Shown here: in pieces, positions 17,421-27,289 of the stretch
Position numbering within the stretch: the first letter of the stretch is position 1
Layout of the letters: each line of letters starts with the position of its first letter
From: an uncultured Flavobacteriales bacterium
GTDB taxonomy: Bacteria; Bacteroidota; Bacteroidia; Flavobacteriales_D; Sanyastnellaceae
Length of the DNA: 64,000 nucleotides
Assembly (NCBI GenBank): GCA_937974555.1
Contig: CALJKR010000063.1
Location: 8,726-72,725 of the forward strand
Direction: 5' to 3'
Notes under the pieces: generated by a model
What the model was told of the DNA's origin: nothing
The model's input: only the letters and a program-made list of their open reading frames with translations
Databases searched by the model: none
Translations under genes and position numbers: made by a program

Positions 17421-20400
17421 TTACAAATTATAAGTTACACTCAAATTAAAATTGGTTCCATATCGGAATCGATCATAGTCGTACCAACCACCGGTTGAAC
17501 TGTCTGTTCCATTTAAATTATAAGTTGGAATATTGTATGACCTTCTAACCGCTGTGTTCAATATATCACGCACGGTTAATCCCAAAGTCCAATGATCAGT
17601 TACTCGCTTGGTAATCTTGAAGTCGATCATATTTCTGGGCATTTCATAAACATCTGGGCGACCTTTGATCGCGCCTGCAATCACCAATCGGGGTCCCTGA
17701 ACATTGTAGCTGACCGTTGCGGTTAGTCCAATACTATCATTTTGATATGTCAAAATGGAATTGACCAAGTACGGAGCCTGACCAAACATGGGGCGAGTAA
17801 TGGTATCCAAAATGGTATACACTTTTTTGCCATCAACCAAGGTCAAATCTCGTCTTACAAATTCTGCTTCTGATTTCACCAAGGTCAAATTGCTTCTAAA
17901 TTCAAAGTGCTTACCCAACTGTTTCTTGCCTTCAAACTCCATCCCCACTACATGTGACTTGGCTATATTCTCCCAGGTGATCCCTGCAGAACCAAATCCC
18001 ATTTCGATATGGTTCTTGAAATCCTTGTAAAATAAACTCACTGAAACATTATCACCATTCTTGAAATAAGACTCCCCTCTAAAATCGTAGTTTTTAATCT
18101 CCACCATTTTCAAGTCGGAGTTTCCGTAAATCAAGGTTCTAAACTCATTGTCCAATATCGCAGCATCGCTTAGCTCACGGATACTTGGGCGTGCCAAGGT
18201 TTGACTGTAGTTAAATCGCAAGTTGGCCTGCGAAACCTTTTCCGTTTTGATCTTGTAAACCAAACTCGCATTGGGCAACACATTCACCTTATTGATCACC
18301 CCAGGATTAACCAAAGGAAATCCTCCTACGTTCTCTCTTCTGATATCATCCTTATCATAACCACTGTTATGATAATCATCCACATCCACGAACACATCCG
18401 TCTTCTCAATTCTCGCTCCACCAATCAACCGCAAATTGGTATTCACTTCAAAGTCACTGGAAACATAGCCAGCGTATACATTGCTTTGACCAAATGAATG
18501 ATTTCTTAGGTAGTTGTTTCTTTGATAATAAAATTGGAAGTTATCGCCCATCGTGAATTTATCAGGGCTCAAATACGCATCCAAATCTGAAGATGTAAGC
18601 GGGTCCAAAGAAATATCTGGATTGGCAAACAATTTATATTCGTCATTATCGATTTTGCGATAATTGCGTTGCACGGCAGCCCCCCAAAGCAGTTTCCTTG
18701 TTAAGCCTTCCGCTTCAAACTTTTTCATGGGCATCTCCAATGACAATCTCGAATCCAAATAAGTCTCATTTAGATATCGATAAAATCTTCTAATACCCTC
18801 TCCAAATGTGGGACTAAAACCATATCCTGTCGGCACTCCATTTTGCAATCCCATAGAATACTGGGTCGCTTTAAAATCCGGAGCGGAACTCTTACCACTG
18901 GTGTAAGAATTATTGAAATCAATCTTGATTTTTTGACTGGGAATAAAGTGAGAAGTATTCAATTGGTAAACCAGTTGACGACGCTGCTCATAGAAAATAT
19001 TATTGGTTACATCCACTTCTTCAAAATCATTTGAGAAAGGAATACCTGCGTACTGGGCTACATCGTTTACACCTATAAAATTGGGCATAAAAATGAAAGA
19101 TGCTTTGTTGTTCGCATTTAATTTATAGGCAACATTAAATAACGCATTCCAAGAATTTGTCTCGCGACTAATCTGCGCGTTATCTTGCCTTTCCACGGGG
19201 TATCCCAAAGTTTGGTCACCCACTCGTTGGGAGATGCCATTGGGATCGTAACGATAATTTGTGCCGTACCTAAATCCGATGAAATAACCCAAAGGCCTGC
19301 CCAACCATTCCGTCTCGTTTCCAACGCTCACATTTTGGCTGAAATTCAATGGGGCTTTCATCTTCTTGATATTCCAATTGTTGACAAATCCATTGCTATA
19401 ATCAGTACCCTTGGGGTTGATCAATTGATAGGCTTGAGGCTTGAATTGCGCATTATAGGTCGCTCTGGCCTGCGCATAAGCCGCGGGATCGTTCATTGAT
19501 GTTGCAGACAACAAGCCCAATTGAACCAAACCCGTCTTAAAATAAACTTCCGATTGGGCGGTACCATCTTCCCAACCGTGTACTCCCATTTGGTGAAAGT
19601 AATCCCCCAACCCCAAAGCCACCATCTCCTGATAGGTACTTGGGGCAATGGTCGGTGAAATGACGTCATCCGAATTTCTTACTCGAAAAGAATTATCAAA
19701 TCCCAACCAGTCAGACTTGCTTTTTTCAGATGTTACAAAATCTTTGAAACTTACTTGAGGATTGTATCCAAACTGGGACTCTACATTAACAGTCAACTTG
19801 TCGGGATAATCCTTGGTTTCAACGGATATGTACGCACCCGACCAATCGCCCGGTAATTCGGCCGAAGCCGTTTTGGTAATAATGATATTGTCTATTAAAC
19901 TCGATGGGAAGATATCCAACTTGATATTGTTCGTTAATGGATCCAAGGTCGGAATTCTACTTCCGTTCAAAGTAGTCTTGACATACCGGTCTCCAATACC
20001 ACGCACCGTTATTAACCCACCTGATTGAGAAACGCCGGATACGCGAGCCATTGCGTTTACCACATTCTGATCCCCAGTCTTCTTCATCATCTCTGAAGAA
20101 ATAAAATCAATGGTGGTGGCTGAATTGATTTTAAATTTCTCCATGTAACTCTCATTGGCCTTTACGGCTTTGGCGTTAATCACCAAATCCTTGGAAAAAA
20201 AAGCAGATGAGTATAATGTGAACTCACGACCAATTACTTCTCCATTTTGGACCTTGATTTTCTCTATGGTAGTCTTGTAACCCACCAAAACAAAATTTAA
20301 AGTATATTCCTGAGAAGTAGGGAATTTCAATTGAAAATTACCCTCAAAATCGGTTTGTGCCAGAATGGATTGATCCTCAACAGCAACGGCAATCACTCCA

Positions 20401-20510
20401 AATACCGCCTCTCCCTTTTCATCAGATACCTTTCCTTTAAGCGTTCCTTGCGCATTGGCAAAAGAAACAAATCCTAAAGCAAATGAAATCAATAAAAATC
20501 GTAAGTTCAT
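17421..20510 (-). CDS. TonB-dependent receptor with CarboxypepD_reg-like N-terminus
   Basis: 1029 residues from the ATG at 20510 (signal peptide MNLRFLLISFALGFVSFANAQ); an ATG three codons earlier (20519) is possible. Order: a carboxypeptidase-regulatory-like beta-sandwich (GTLKGKVSDEKGEAVFGV to about 110), a plug domain (MMKKTGDQNVVNAMARVSGV, GIGDRYVKTTLNGSRIP), then a 22-strand-type barrel ending FNLSVTYNL. Such receptors import large ligands across the outer membrane using TonB-ExbBD. No SusD-like gene is adjacent; the partners are LEG-domain paralogues on both sides with 2-3 bp gaps, so these may be ligand-binding or surface partners. Ligand unknown. Confidence 0.88.
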   Translation of the reverse strand: MNLRFLLISFALGFVSFANAQGTLKGKVSDEKGEAVFGVIAVAVEDQSILAQTDFEGNFQLKFPTSQEYTLNFVLVGYKTTIEKIKVQNGEVIGREFTLYSSAFFSKDLVINAKAVKANESYMEKFKINSATTIDFISSEMMKKTGDQNVVNAMARVSGVSQSGGLITVRGIGDRYVKTTLNGSRIPTLDPLTNNIKLDIFPSSLIDNIIITKTASAELPGDWSGAYISVETKDYPDKLTVNVESQFGYNPQVSFKDFVTSEKSKSDWLGFDNSFRVRNSDDVISPTIAPSTYQEMVALGLGDYFHQMGVHGWEDGTAQSEVYFKTGLVQLGLLSATSMNDPAAYAQARATYNAQFKPQAYQLINPKGTDYSNGFVNNWNIKKMKAPLNFSQNVSVGNETEWLGRPLGYFIGFRYGTNYRYDPNGISQRVGDQTLGYPVERQDNAQISRETNSWNALFNVAYKLNANNKASFIFMPNFIGVNDVAQYAGIPFSNDFEEVDVTNNIFYEQRRQLVYQLNTSHFIPSQKIKIDFNNSYTSGKSSAPDFKATQYSMGLQNGVPTGYGFSPTFGEGIRRFYRYLNETYLDSRLSLEMPMKKFEAEGLTRKLLWGAAVQRNYRKIDNDEYKLFANPDISLDPLTSSDLDAYLSPDKFTMGDNFQFYYQRNNYLRNHSFGQSNVYAGYVSSDFEVNTNLRLIGGARIEKTDVFVDVDDYHNSGYDKDDIRRENVGGFPLVNPGVINKVNVLPNASLVYKIKTEKVSQANLRFNYSQTLARPSIRELSDAAILDNEFRTLIYGNSDLKMVEIKNYDFRGESYFKNGDNVSVSLFYKDFKNHIEMGFGSAGITWENIAKSHVVGMEFEGKKQLGKHFEFRSNLTLVKSEAEFVRRDLTLVDGKKVYTILDTITRPMFGQAPYLVNSILTYQNDSIGLTATVSYNVQGPRLVIAGAIKGRPDVYEMPRNMIDFKITKRVTDHWTLGLTVRDILNTAVRRSYNIPTYNLNGTDSSTGGWYDYDRFRYGTNFNLSVTYNL

Positions 20511-20522
20511 AAAGAGCATTGA

Positions 20523-21617
20523 TTATCGCTTGATAAAGCGTTGTGAAGTGACCTCTGCCCCCTGATGCATGCGTACCACATACAATCCTGAAGAAAGGTG
20601 ATCTACTGAAATTTTTGTTTGAGTAGCAGTCATTCTCTGACGGTCTACTACATTACCCAGAACATCCAAAATCTCAAACCAAGCATTGGAATTATTCAAC
20701 CCAATGGTCGCAATGTTCAACTCGCTAGAAGCAGGATTTGGATACAATTCAAATCCCCTTTTAAAGCTGCGCACAATGATATCATTGGTTGTTGTATCGG
20801 TGGTATCCACATTATTGACACTTACAAAAATCAAAGAAGAATCCTGAATCTCACCTGTAACCGGGTTCTCAGCCACATAGATCTCGCTTCCTCCAGCCAC
20901 TGGCGTTGCCAATTGGATATTCAATTTGAAACTAAAAGTTCCATTGGTGGTGAATTGCCCCAACAATACGTGATTGCTTGCAGTTACACCTTCTACGCCA
21001 CCCAATGCTGCAATTGTCGCATTGTTGATTTCAAATACAGAACCCGGTGTTTGATCAAATAACGCCGTTTCATCGGTAATACCCAAAATGTTGGGAATAA
21101 TTGAACTTCCTGGCATCAATCCATCAACGCCGTTTGTGCCAGTAATGGGTGCACCGGCCGAAATATCGGTGTTGGCCAAAATGCCTTGGTTATTTCCTAT
21201 GGTTCCATCTGTATCTTCCTCTTTCAATACGCCCAACAATCCATTGGCAACAGATCCAATCGTTAAATATGAATCAATCAGCATTGTATTTTTCTTGGTA
21301 TTGTTGATGCTCGTACCCGAGTATACTGGAACTCCATAATTGGGATCATTATAAAATGAAGTAGTCGTTGCAATATTTAGAGGATGTGTTGGGCTCCCAA
21401 ACATTTGAATCACCTTGTAACCAGGCAATAAATCGGCGTACACTCTATATGTTGTAGATCCAACATACAATGGATATACAGCTCCATTGTCTGAGGCATC
21501 GATAGAATCCGCAGCATCGCTGACATAATACTTTTCAACTACGATGGACTCCAAACCATTTTGAGCCATCATTGATCCAGAGAACAACAAGCCCATTGAA
21601 AATAAAACCTTCTTCAT
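20523..21617 (-). CDS. T9SS-secreted LEG-domain paralogue C
   Basis: 364 residues from the ATG at 21617, which gives the signal peptide MKKVLFSMGLLFSGSMMAQ and sits one base after the previous stop. Almost the whole mature protein is the shared domain: GLESIVVEKYY, TTYRVYADLLPGYKVIQMFG, HPLNIATTTSFYND, LIDSYLTIGSVANGLLGV, EEDTDGTIG, VLLGQFTTNGTFSFKLNIQL. A type A sorting domain follows (FELYPNPASSELNI to RFIKR). The closest relative in the window is the N-terminus of paralogue A. It lies directly upstream of the TonB receptor. Confidence 0.82.
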   Translation of the reverse strand: MKKVLFSMGLLFSGSMMAQNGLESIVVEKYYVSDAADSIDASDNGAVYPLYVGSTTYRVYADLLPGYKVIQMFGSPTHPLNIATTTSFYNDPNYGVPVYSGTSINNTKKNTMLIDSYLTIGSVANGLLGVLKEEDTDGTIGNNQGILANTDISAGAPITGTNGVDGLMPGSSIIPNILGITDETALFDQTPGSVFEINNATIAALGGVEGVTASNHVLLGQFTTNGTFSFKLNIQLATPVAGGSEIYVAENPVTGEIQDSSLIFVSVNNVDTTDTTTNDIIVRSFKRGFELYPNPASSELNIATIGLNNSNAWFEILDVLGNVVDRQRMTATQTKISVDHLSSGLYVVRMHQGAEVTSQRFIKR

Positions 21618-21618
21618 A

Positions 21619-22464
21619 TTAGTTTCTTTTTTTGTTTTTCTTTTTCGCTTTCTTTGAAACAAACGCTTCCGCTTTTCCCCTTAAAAAATCAAGCTTAAGC
21701 TCACCATCCTGGGGATTATTGTATACATATTTAATGCTCTTTCCAGAGGGTGTCCCCACCATGATGTTGAGCGCATAAGTCAAGTCACCTTTCGTTGTCA
21801 ATTGACCGATTAAAACCATATTCGTACCCAATGAATCTGCTCCAACTGCCCCCTTGCCCATACAAGCCCATGCGCCATTGGCTACCTCAATGGTGTTGGT
21901 TCGCGTAACAGAAGTCAATCCTTTGATAACTTCATCCATCTGATAAAACGTCGGAACAAATGGAGGTTGTCGGAAATACATTCCATCTGACTCAACAAAA
22001 GACAATGAAGTTTCTGATGTTGTATTGGTGAAATATCCATGCTGCAAGACCAGCTCTCCCTTTTGATCATACTTTCTGGGAATACCCAAAAAAGTCTCAC
22101 CCGCAGCCCCAGCAGAAAGCCATGAATCAAGAAGCACGGTGTTGTTCTTTAATGTTCGAGCGGGTATCAAATTGGGCTGAGCATTTCCTACATCTGGATG
22201 ATTGTAAAACATTCCCGAAGACTGTATCAGCAAAGGGTGTTTATCCGTTCCATAAGCCGCTTGAAATCTATAACCCGGTTCTAAGTCTAAATAAATCCGA
22301 TAAGTACACATACCGTCCTCAAGTGCCCCAACTACTGATTCATCTTTGGCCTCGGAAGCAGAAACACAATAAAATTGCTCCACATACACTCCCTCAAGTC
22401 CCTGTTGGGCTATGGACTCATGCATACTCAACAAACATCCCAATATAATTAGCGCCTTTTTCAT
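21619..22464 (-). CDS. LEG-domain paralogue D with lysine-rich tail, no sorting domain
   Basis: 281 residues with a signal peptide (to QQ at 19-20). The mature part is essentially the shared domain alone: GLEGVYVEQFYCVSASEAKD, CTYRIYLDLEPGYRFQAAYG, HPLLIQSSGMFYNHPD, LLDSWLSAGAAGETFLGIP, MVLIGQLTTKGDLTYALNIMV. It ends in a very basic tail (SKKAKKKNKKRN) and lacks the YPNP-type T9SS domain, so it probably stays periplasmic or leaves by another route. First gene of the operon. A weak promoter box TAATATTG lies 7 nt before the ATG (22472-22479, minus). Confidence 0.75.
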   Translation of the reverse strand: MKKALIILGCLLSMHESIAQQGLEGVYVEQFYCVSASEAKDESVVGALEDGMCTYRIYLDLEPGYRFQAAYGTDKHPLLIQSSGMFYNHPDVGNAQPNLIPARTLKNNTVLLDSWLSAGAAGETFLGIPRKYDQKGELVLQHGYFTNTTSETSLSFVESDGMYFRQPPFVPTFYQMDEVIKGLTSVTRTNTIEVANGAWACMGKGAVGADSLGTNMVLIGQLTTKGDLTYALNIMVGTPSGKSIKYVYNNPQDGELKLDFLRGKAEAFVSKKAKKKNKKRN

Positions 22465-22575
22465 TGCAGCGCAATATTAGTTTTCCAAATCTCCAAGAGA
22501 ATTAATCTTAGATTATATAAGAATGAAGAAGAAGATTGTTATGCAAAGTAAATGTTACTTGTATGTTTATACAAT

Positions 22576-22605
22576 AAAAAAGCCCACACCGTTGTGCAGG
22601 CTTTT
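22576..22605 (-). terminator. Intrinsic terminator after the MopE-repeat giant
   Basis: Arms AAAAGCC and GGCTTTT with an inner CACA/TGTG stem. On the minus strand the hairpin ends in TTTTTT, 46 bp after the stop at 22652. The remainder of 22465-22651 shows nothing else clear. Confidence 0.75.
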
Positions 22606-22651
22606 AGCTGAAAAAAAATAATAAAACAAGTATTAGTAAGGGTACCTCCTA

Positions 22652-25600
22652 CTAATGGGACACAACGAACATCTTGACTTGATCTTGGAATTTGATATAA
22701 TAAATTCCGCTCTCAAACAAGCGAACGTCAATATTGATTTGATTTGAATTACTTACGAAATGATTCACCATTGTACCATTGGCATTATATACCGCAACTT
22801 CTCCCAATGACTTTTGATTAGCTATCACAGTAACATAATCCTGGGCTGGATTGGGATACAGGTTCAAGTAACCAACTGTATGCTCTCCAACACCTACTTC
22901 TATCAAACCATCACAATTCTCATCAATGGCATTATCAAAAATTTCAATAGCACCAGGATTGACTGTACTGACTTCATCATTGCAATCGGTGCTGTCCGCA
23001 ACATAGCCAGCTGTTACCTCGCACAAATCCAATGACACATCACTATTGCCATAACCATCACCGTCGATATCAGCGTAGAAAGTCAATAACAATCCTTCAT
23101 CCACCAACCCATTGCAGTTCTGATCCACATTATCACATACCTCAACTGCAGATGGATTTACAGTATCATCAAAATCGATACAATCCAAATTATTCGAAAC
23201 TCCGCAAGCATCCATCACTTGGCCACCAAATCCATCAGAGTCCAAATCTTGATATAAAATAAGGTTGTCATCACAGTCAAATGAATTGGTTACGTAACCA
23301 GATATTGGAAAACATGAAACCACCGAGGCATTGATATTTCCAAATCCATCACCATCCAAATCTGCAAAATATTCAACTCCTCCATTCTCATCTACCTCTT
23401 GATTACAATTGTCATCCAATCCATTACAGATATCCAAAGCAGCGGAATTTATCATAGCATTGGAATCGTCACAATCCCCGGTAGAGGAAATACCACAAGC
23501 ACTCATTACTTCTCCGCCTTGACCGTCAGAATCTAGATCAAGATAAAGCAACATGGTATCGTCGCAATCATCCGCATTGTCTATAAAACCAACAGGAATT
23601 TCACAAGCAAAAGCTACCTCATTTTGATTTCCAAAACCATCACCATCCAAATCCGCATAATAAACACTCAATACTCCCTCATCCACTTCTACATTGCAAT
23701 TGTCATCCAAGCCATTGCAAACTTCAGCACCTGAAGGGTTAATCGATATCGATTGATCATCGCAATCCAAAGCATTGTCCACACCACAAGAAGCAAGCAC
23801 TTCGCTTCCAAATCCATCAGCATCCAAATCCTCAAACAACAATTCAAAATCATTACAATCCAAACTATTGTTCACGCCACAAGCATCTAAATCTATCGAT
23901 CCAAATCCATCACCATCTAAATCCGCATACAACACCACAGCATCATCGCAATCCAAAGCATTGTCTACAAAGCCCAGTGGCGCATCACAACCAAAAACAC
24001 TGTTATTCAAGTCACCAAAACCATCTAAATCAAAATCAGCATAAAAAACTGAAGCCACATCTTCATCAACTTGACCGTTGCAGTTCTGATCACTACCATC
24101 ACATACCTCTAAGGCACTGGGGTTTATTTGTGCATCACTATCCAAACAGTCGTCACTATTGTCCGAACCGCAGGCATCCATCACTGTTGAACCAAATCCA
24201 TCACCGTCCATGTCCAAAAACAAAACAACGGTATCATCACAATCGGTATCATTCAAAACATAACCCAAAGGCAATTCACATCCGTAATCGACCAAATTAG
24301 GATCTCCAAATCCATCCCCATCCCCATCAAAGAAAAAAGTCAATAAGACAAATTCGTCTACTTCAACATTACAATTGTCATCTATGCCATTGCATGATTC
24401 TTGCGCCGATGGATAAATTTGATTGTCAAAATCATCGCAATCATTTCCCAAAAGCACACCACAACTGACCAGGATATCGCTACCAAATCCATCGCCATCC
24501 AAATCCTCATAGGTAACGGCACTGTCATCACAATCCTCTGCATTGGTAACACTGCCATTGGGCTGTACACAAGCAAATACAGGATTGTTCAAATCACCAA
24601 AACCGTCACCATCATTGTCAGCATAAAAAACATTTTGATTGTACAACTCATCTACTTCACCATTACAGTTATTATCCAAAGCATCGCACAACTCAACAGC
24701 TCCAGGATAAGATGATGTATTATAATCATCGCAATCGGTTGCATTGATTTCTCCACAAGCACCAAAAGTTTCTCCAGCATAACCATCACCATCCAAATCT
24801 TCGTAAGTCAATAATGCATCATCACAATCATCGCCATTATCTACATAACCAAGCTGTACTTGGCACGATGAAATGACATTGTTGGCATCTCCAAATCCAT
24901 CACCGTCAGCATCCAAATAAAAAGTCGATAGAACAAACTCATCTACCTCTTGATTGCAATTGTCATCAACCTCATTACACACCTCTGCAGCAGTAGGATT
25001 GACTTCAAAATGGAAATCATCACAATCCATATTGTTTTCACTCACCCCCTCAATTACCGCGCAAGCCATTACGGATGTATTTGCATCGCCATATCCATCT
25101 AAATCCGAATCCAAGTAATACATCAATTGAACGCCTTCATCCACTGCTCCATCACAGTTGTCATCCACCTCGTTGCAAATCTCTGATTGCGTGATATTGA
25201 CATTCGAATTGAAGTCATCGCAATCACCCGACATTTCAACCCCACAACCTTCTAAAACATTGCTACCAAATCCATCAAGATCCACATCTTCAAACAATAA
25301 AACGGAATCGTCACAATCCTCACTGTTGGAAACATATCCCGCAGGTTGATCACACGTCAATACCATCTCGTTTAAATTCCCAAATCCATCTATATCCGCA
25401 TCTAAATAAAAAGATAACATCACATACTCATCTGCCTCACCATCACAATTATCATCTATTTCATTGCAGATTTCCACTGCTATTGGACTGACATTGTACT
25501 CAATATCATTGCAATCTCCCCCATTGGAGGTGTATCCATTGGGTGCAACACATGCATTAATTGAAACATTTTCATTTCCATAACCATCGCTATCTGCATC

Positions 25601-26221
25601 TTCATAAAAAGCAATTGTACTTGTACAAGTAACCAAAGAAGTTCCTGGTGAAGCCAATTGGTTGGCCCCATCTATGCTTAAAATACCCAATTGCCCTGAA
25701 TTATTGCCCAATGTCGAAACCAATCCAACATTGTTTATTCCTACGTGATTGGGATCAAATTGTCCTTGGTCATTGTATCCCCAATAGAAACTTTTTCCAG
25801 GAGTTGCTGTTCCAAAACTGACCCGTGTAACTTCTACTCCACCCGCATCAAAGATGATAACGCCATCACCACTCGAATTGAGGCCAATGCTTAAACCAGA
25901 ATAATGACCCACTTGAAGATTGTTCACTCCCCATACATTGTAGAAGGCATTGCTGTAATTGGAGGCGGACTCAACAAAAATCACTCGCTCACCGGGCCCT
26001 ATAATCGTAACGCCGTTCAATGGTAAAGCATTGGCGTAATTGAAAGAACCATCGTCTACCTTAAAGCCCGTGACATTAATAGGAGTTGAGGAAACATTGG
26101 TTAATTCAAACCAATCCGGCGTGTTTCCTGCTGACATAACCTCGGTTACTCTTAAAGCAGATTGTGCAAATACCCCTGTAAGGGTCAAACTAAAAATAAA
26201 TGCAAACCAAACATTTTTCAT
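22652..26221 (-). CDS. Giant T9SS cargo: lamin-tail domain plus tandem MopE/DxDxDG repeats
   Basis: 1189 residues from the ATG at 26221 (signal peptide MKNVWFAFIFSLTLTGVFAQ). The N-terminal region (LRVTEVMSAGNTPDWFELTN) is a lamin-tail domain (LTD). About 900 residues of MopE-like repeats follow: I count 18 DxDxDG motifs (such as DADGDGFG) and ten DNCNxEVDE-like half-units, each with paired cysteines. The C-terminus is a type A sorting domain (LNLYPNPAQDYVTV to MFVVSH). The repeats resemble thrombospondin type 3 calcium sites and the MopE copper-binding motif; which metal binds is not decided by sequence. Likely a calcium-stiffened surface or released fibre. Confidence 0.85.
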   Translation of the reverse strand: MKNVWFAFIFSLTLTGVFAQSALRVTEVMSAGNTPDWFELTNVSSTPINVTGFKVDDGSFNYANALPLNGVTIIGPGERVIFVESASNYSNAFYNVWGVNNLQVGHYSGLSIGLNSSGDGVIIFDAGGVEVTRVSFGTATPGKSFYWGYNDQGQFDPNHVGINNVGLVSTLGNNSGQLGILSIDGANQLASPGTSLVTCTSTIAFYEDADSDGYGNENVSINACVAPNGYTSNGGDCNDIEYNVSPIAVEICNEIDDNCDGEADEYVMLSFYLDADIDGFGNLNEMVLTCDQPAGYVSNSEDCDDSVLLFEDVDLDGFGSNVLEGCGVEMSGDCDDFNSNVNITQSEICNEVDDNCDGAVDEGVQLMYYLDSDLDGYGDANTSVMACAVIEGVSENNMDCDDFHFEVNPTAAEVCNEVDDNCNQEVDEFVLSTFYLDADGDGFGDANNVISSCQVQLGYVDNGDDCDDALLTYEDLDGDGYAGETFGACGEINATDCDDYNTSSYPGAVELCDALDNNCNGEVDELYNQNVFYADNDGDGFGDLNNPVFACVQPNGSVTNAEDCDDSAVTYEDLDGDGFGSDILVSCGVLLGNDCDDFDNQIYPSAQESCNGIDDNCNVEVDEFVLLTFFFDGDGDGFGDPNLVDYGCELPLGYVLNDTDCDDTVVLFLDMDGDGFGSTVMDACGSDNSDDCLDSDAQINPSALEVCDGSDQNCNGQVDEDVASVFYADFDLDGFGDLNNSVFGCDAPLGFVDNALDCDDAVVLYADLDGDGFGSIDLDACGVNNSLDCNDFELLFEDLDADGFGSEVLASCGVDNALDCDDQSISINPSGAEVCNGLDDNCNVEVDEGVLSVYYADLDGDGFGNQNEVAFACEIPVGFIDNADDCDDTMLLYLDLDSDGQGGEVMSACGISSTGDCDDSNAMINSAALDICNGLDDNCNQEVDENGGVEYFADLDGDGFGNINASVVSCFPISGYVTNSFDCDDNLILYQDLDSDGFGGQVMDACGVSNNLDCIDFDDTVNPSAVEVCDNVDQNCNGLVDEGLLLTFYADIDGDGYGNSDVSLDLCEVTAGYVADSTDCNDEVSTVNPGAIEIFDNAIDENCDGLIEVGVGEHTVGYLNLYPNPAQDYVTVIANQKSLGEVAVYNANGTMVNHFVSNSNQINIDVRLFESGIYYIKFQDQVKMFVVSH

Positions 26222-26355
26222 TGAACAATTTTTGGCCAAAATTGCTCGAAAAAAAAGATTACAATGACGCAGTTACTTTATGATAACTCTAAGAAATGGT
26301 TGGGATAAGCACCGAAATGTAAAAGATAAAACATAGAATTGTTTCTTCATTGTTA

Positions 26356-27162
26356 TCACCATTCCCAATAAATTTCATCTAACGCGCCAAATTTTTGGTT
26401 GTATTTGGCTACACCCGCATGGTCTGACCCCATGAAGTTGATTTGCATAGTTGAGGATTGATTTTGCGCCTCTATAAAAATATGACTCAATAAAAAAGCC
26501 ATGGGATCATCGTTCCTGAATTCAGGATGGGATACGTTTTGTATCAAACTCATTTGATCTCGGCTTTGGATATACAATTGAATGGATAACCATTGCTCTC
26601 CATTCCACACGCCCTTTAACATGCCCAATCCACGTGCCTTGGACGCTTCATACAATCTTTGCAAGGTCTGCCGCTGAACCAAAGGCCATGCATAGGGATG
26701 ATGGGCTTCCATCATTATCGAAAAATCATTCCACGTGGCCTCAACAATCTGGTACTGCGCATCCTCACACTTTTTTATTTTCTTGCGCAATTCTTTGGAT
26801 GGCGCCCAATCTCTGTTTAATCGAAGTACCTGTACTTGGTGGGACTTGCCCTGGTGATTGTCGAAATCCACAAATACTTTTCGCCAACCCCAAAATTTTT
26901 GAATTTGCTTCGCGATGAAAGTGGGGTCGCCAGAAAGCCACTTGACGTACAAAGGCATGCGCATGGTTGGAATCACTCCCCATTTTCTGGAACGGGGAAT
27001 GGCTACTACATCTTCATAATCCCCCTTGACCCAAGCTTCAAATTGATCGGTAATGGATTGCCAATACCAAAATTCAGCAAATACCGGCGCACCCCGTCTT
27101 AAAAGACAATTGAACCACTGTTCATGGTCAATGGCGTGATGTGGGATTTTTTGCCAAGTCAT
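26356..27162 (-). CDS. FemAB/GNAT-like acyltransferase fold protein
   Basis: 268 residues from the ATG at 27162. This start is preferred over upstream codons because a TATATTTG promoter box lies 26 nt before it. Features: RGAPVFAEFWYW near the N-terminus, RSRKWGVIPTMRMPLYVKWL (FemAB/peptidoglycan-bridge-like 'PRSRKKG' region) and a C-terminal INFMGSDHAGVAKYNQKFGA that resembles the FEGS block of FemAB-type acetyltransferase folds. It is soluble with no signal peptide. Relatives in Bacteroidota are annotated only as GNAT-family or hypothetical proteins. It diverges from the large cargo gene. Substrate unknown. Confidence 0.55.
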   Translation of the reverse strand: MTWQKIPHHAIDHEQWFNCLLRRGAPVFAEFWYWQSITDQFEAWVKGDYEDVVAIPRSRKWGVIPTMRMPLYVKWLSGDPTFIAKQIQKFWGWRKVFVDFDNHQGKSHQVQVLRLNRDWAPSKELRKKIKKCEDAQYQIVEATWNDFSIMMEAHHPYAWPLVQRQTLQRLYEASKARGLGMLKGVWNGEQWLSIQLYIQSRDQMSLIQNVSHPEFRNDDPMAFLLSHIFIEAQNQSSTMQINFMGSDHAGVAKYNQKFGALDEIYWEW

Positions 27163-27188
27163 GTCAAAAGGCTGTATCAAGTTGTGCT

Positions 27189-27196
27189 CAAATATA
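27189..27196 (-). promoter_or_regulatory. Promoter -7 box TATATTTG upstream of the FemAB-like gene
   Basis: The reverse complement of CAAATATA matches TAnnTTTG exactly and lies 26 nt before the preferred ATG (27162). It supports that start. Confidence 0.4.
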
Positions 27197-27289
27197 CCGA
27201 CGAACCTGTTTTTGATGGGTACTACTTTTTCCTGAATTATCTTGCAACAAATTAACATTTGTTTGCGTCTTGATAAAAAACCAAAATCC

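Noticed and set aside
22814..25671. Open frames opposite the MopE-repeat gene (such as 23775-24044 and 23977-24300 on plus)
   Set aside because: They are low-complexity shadows of the repeated DxDxDG coding sequence with no start context or family resemblance.
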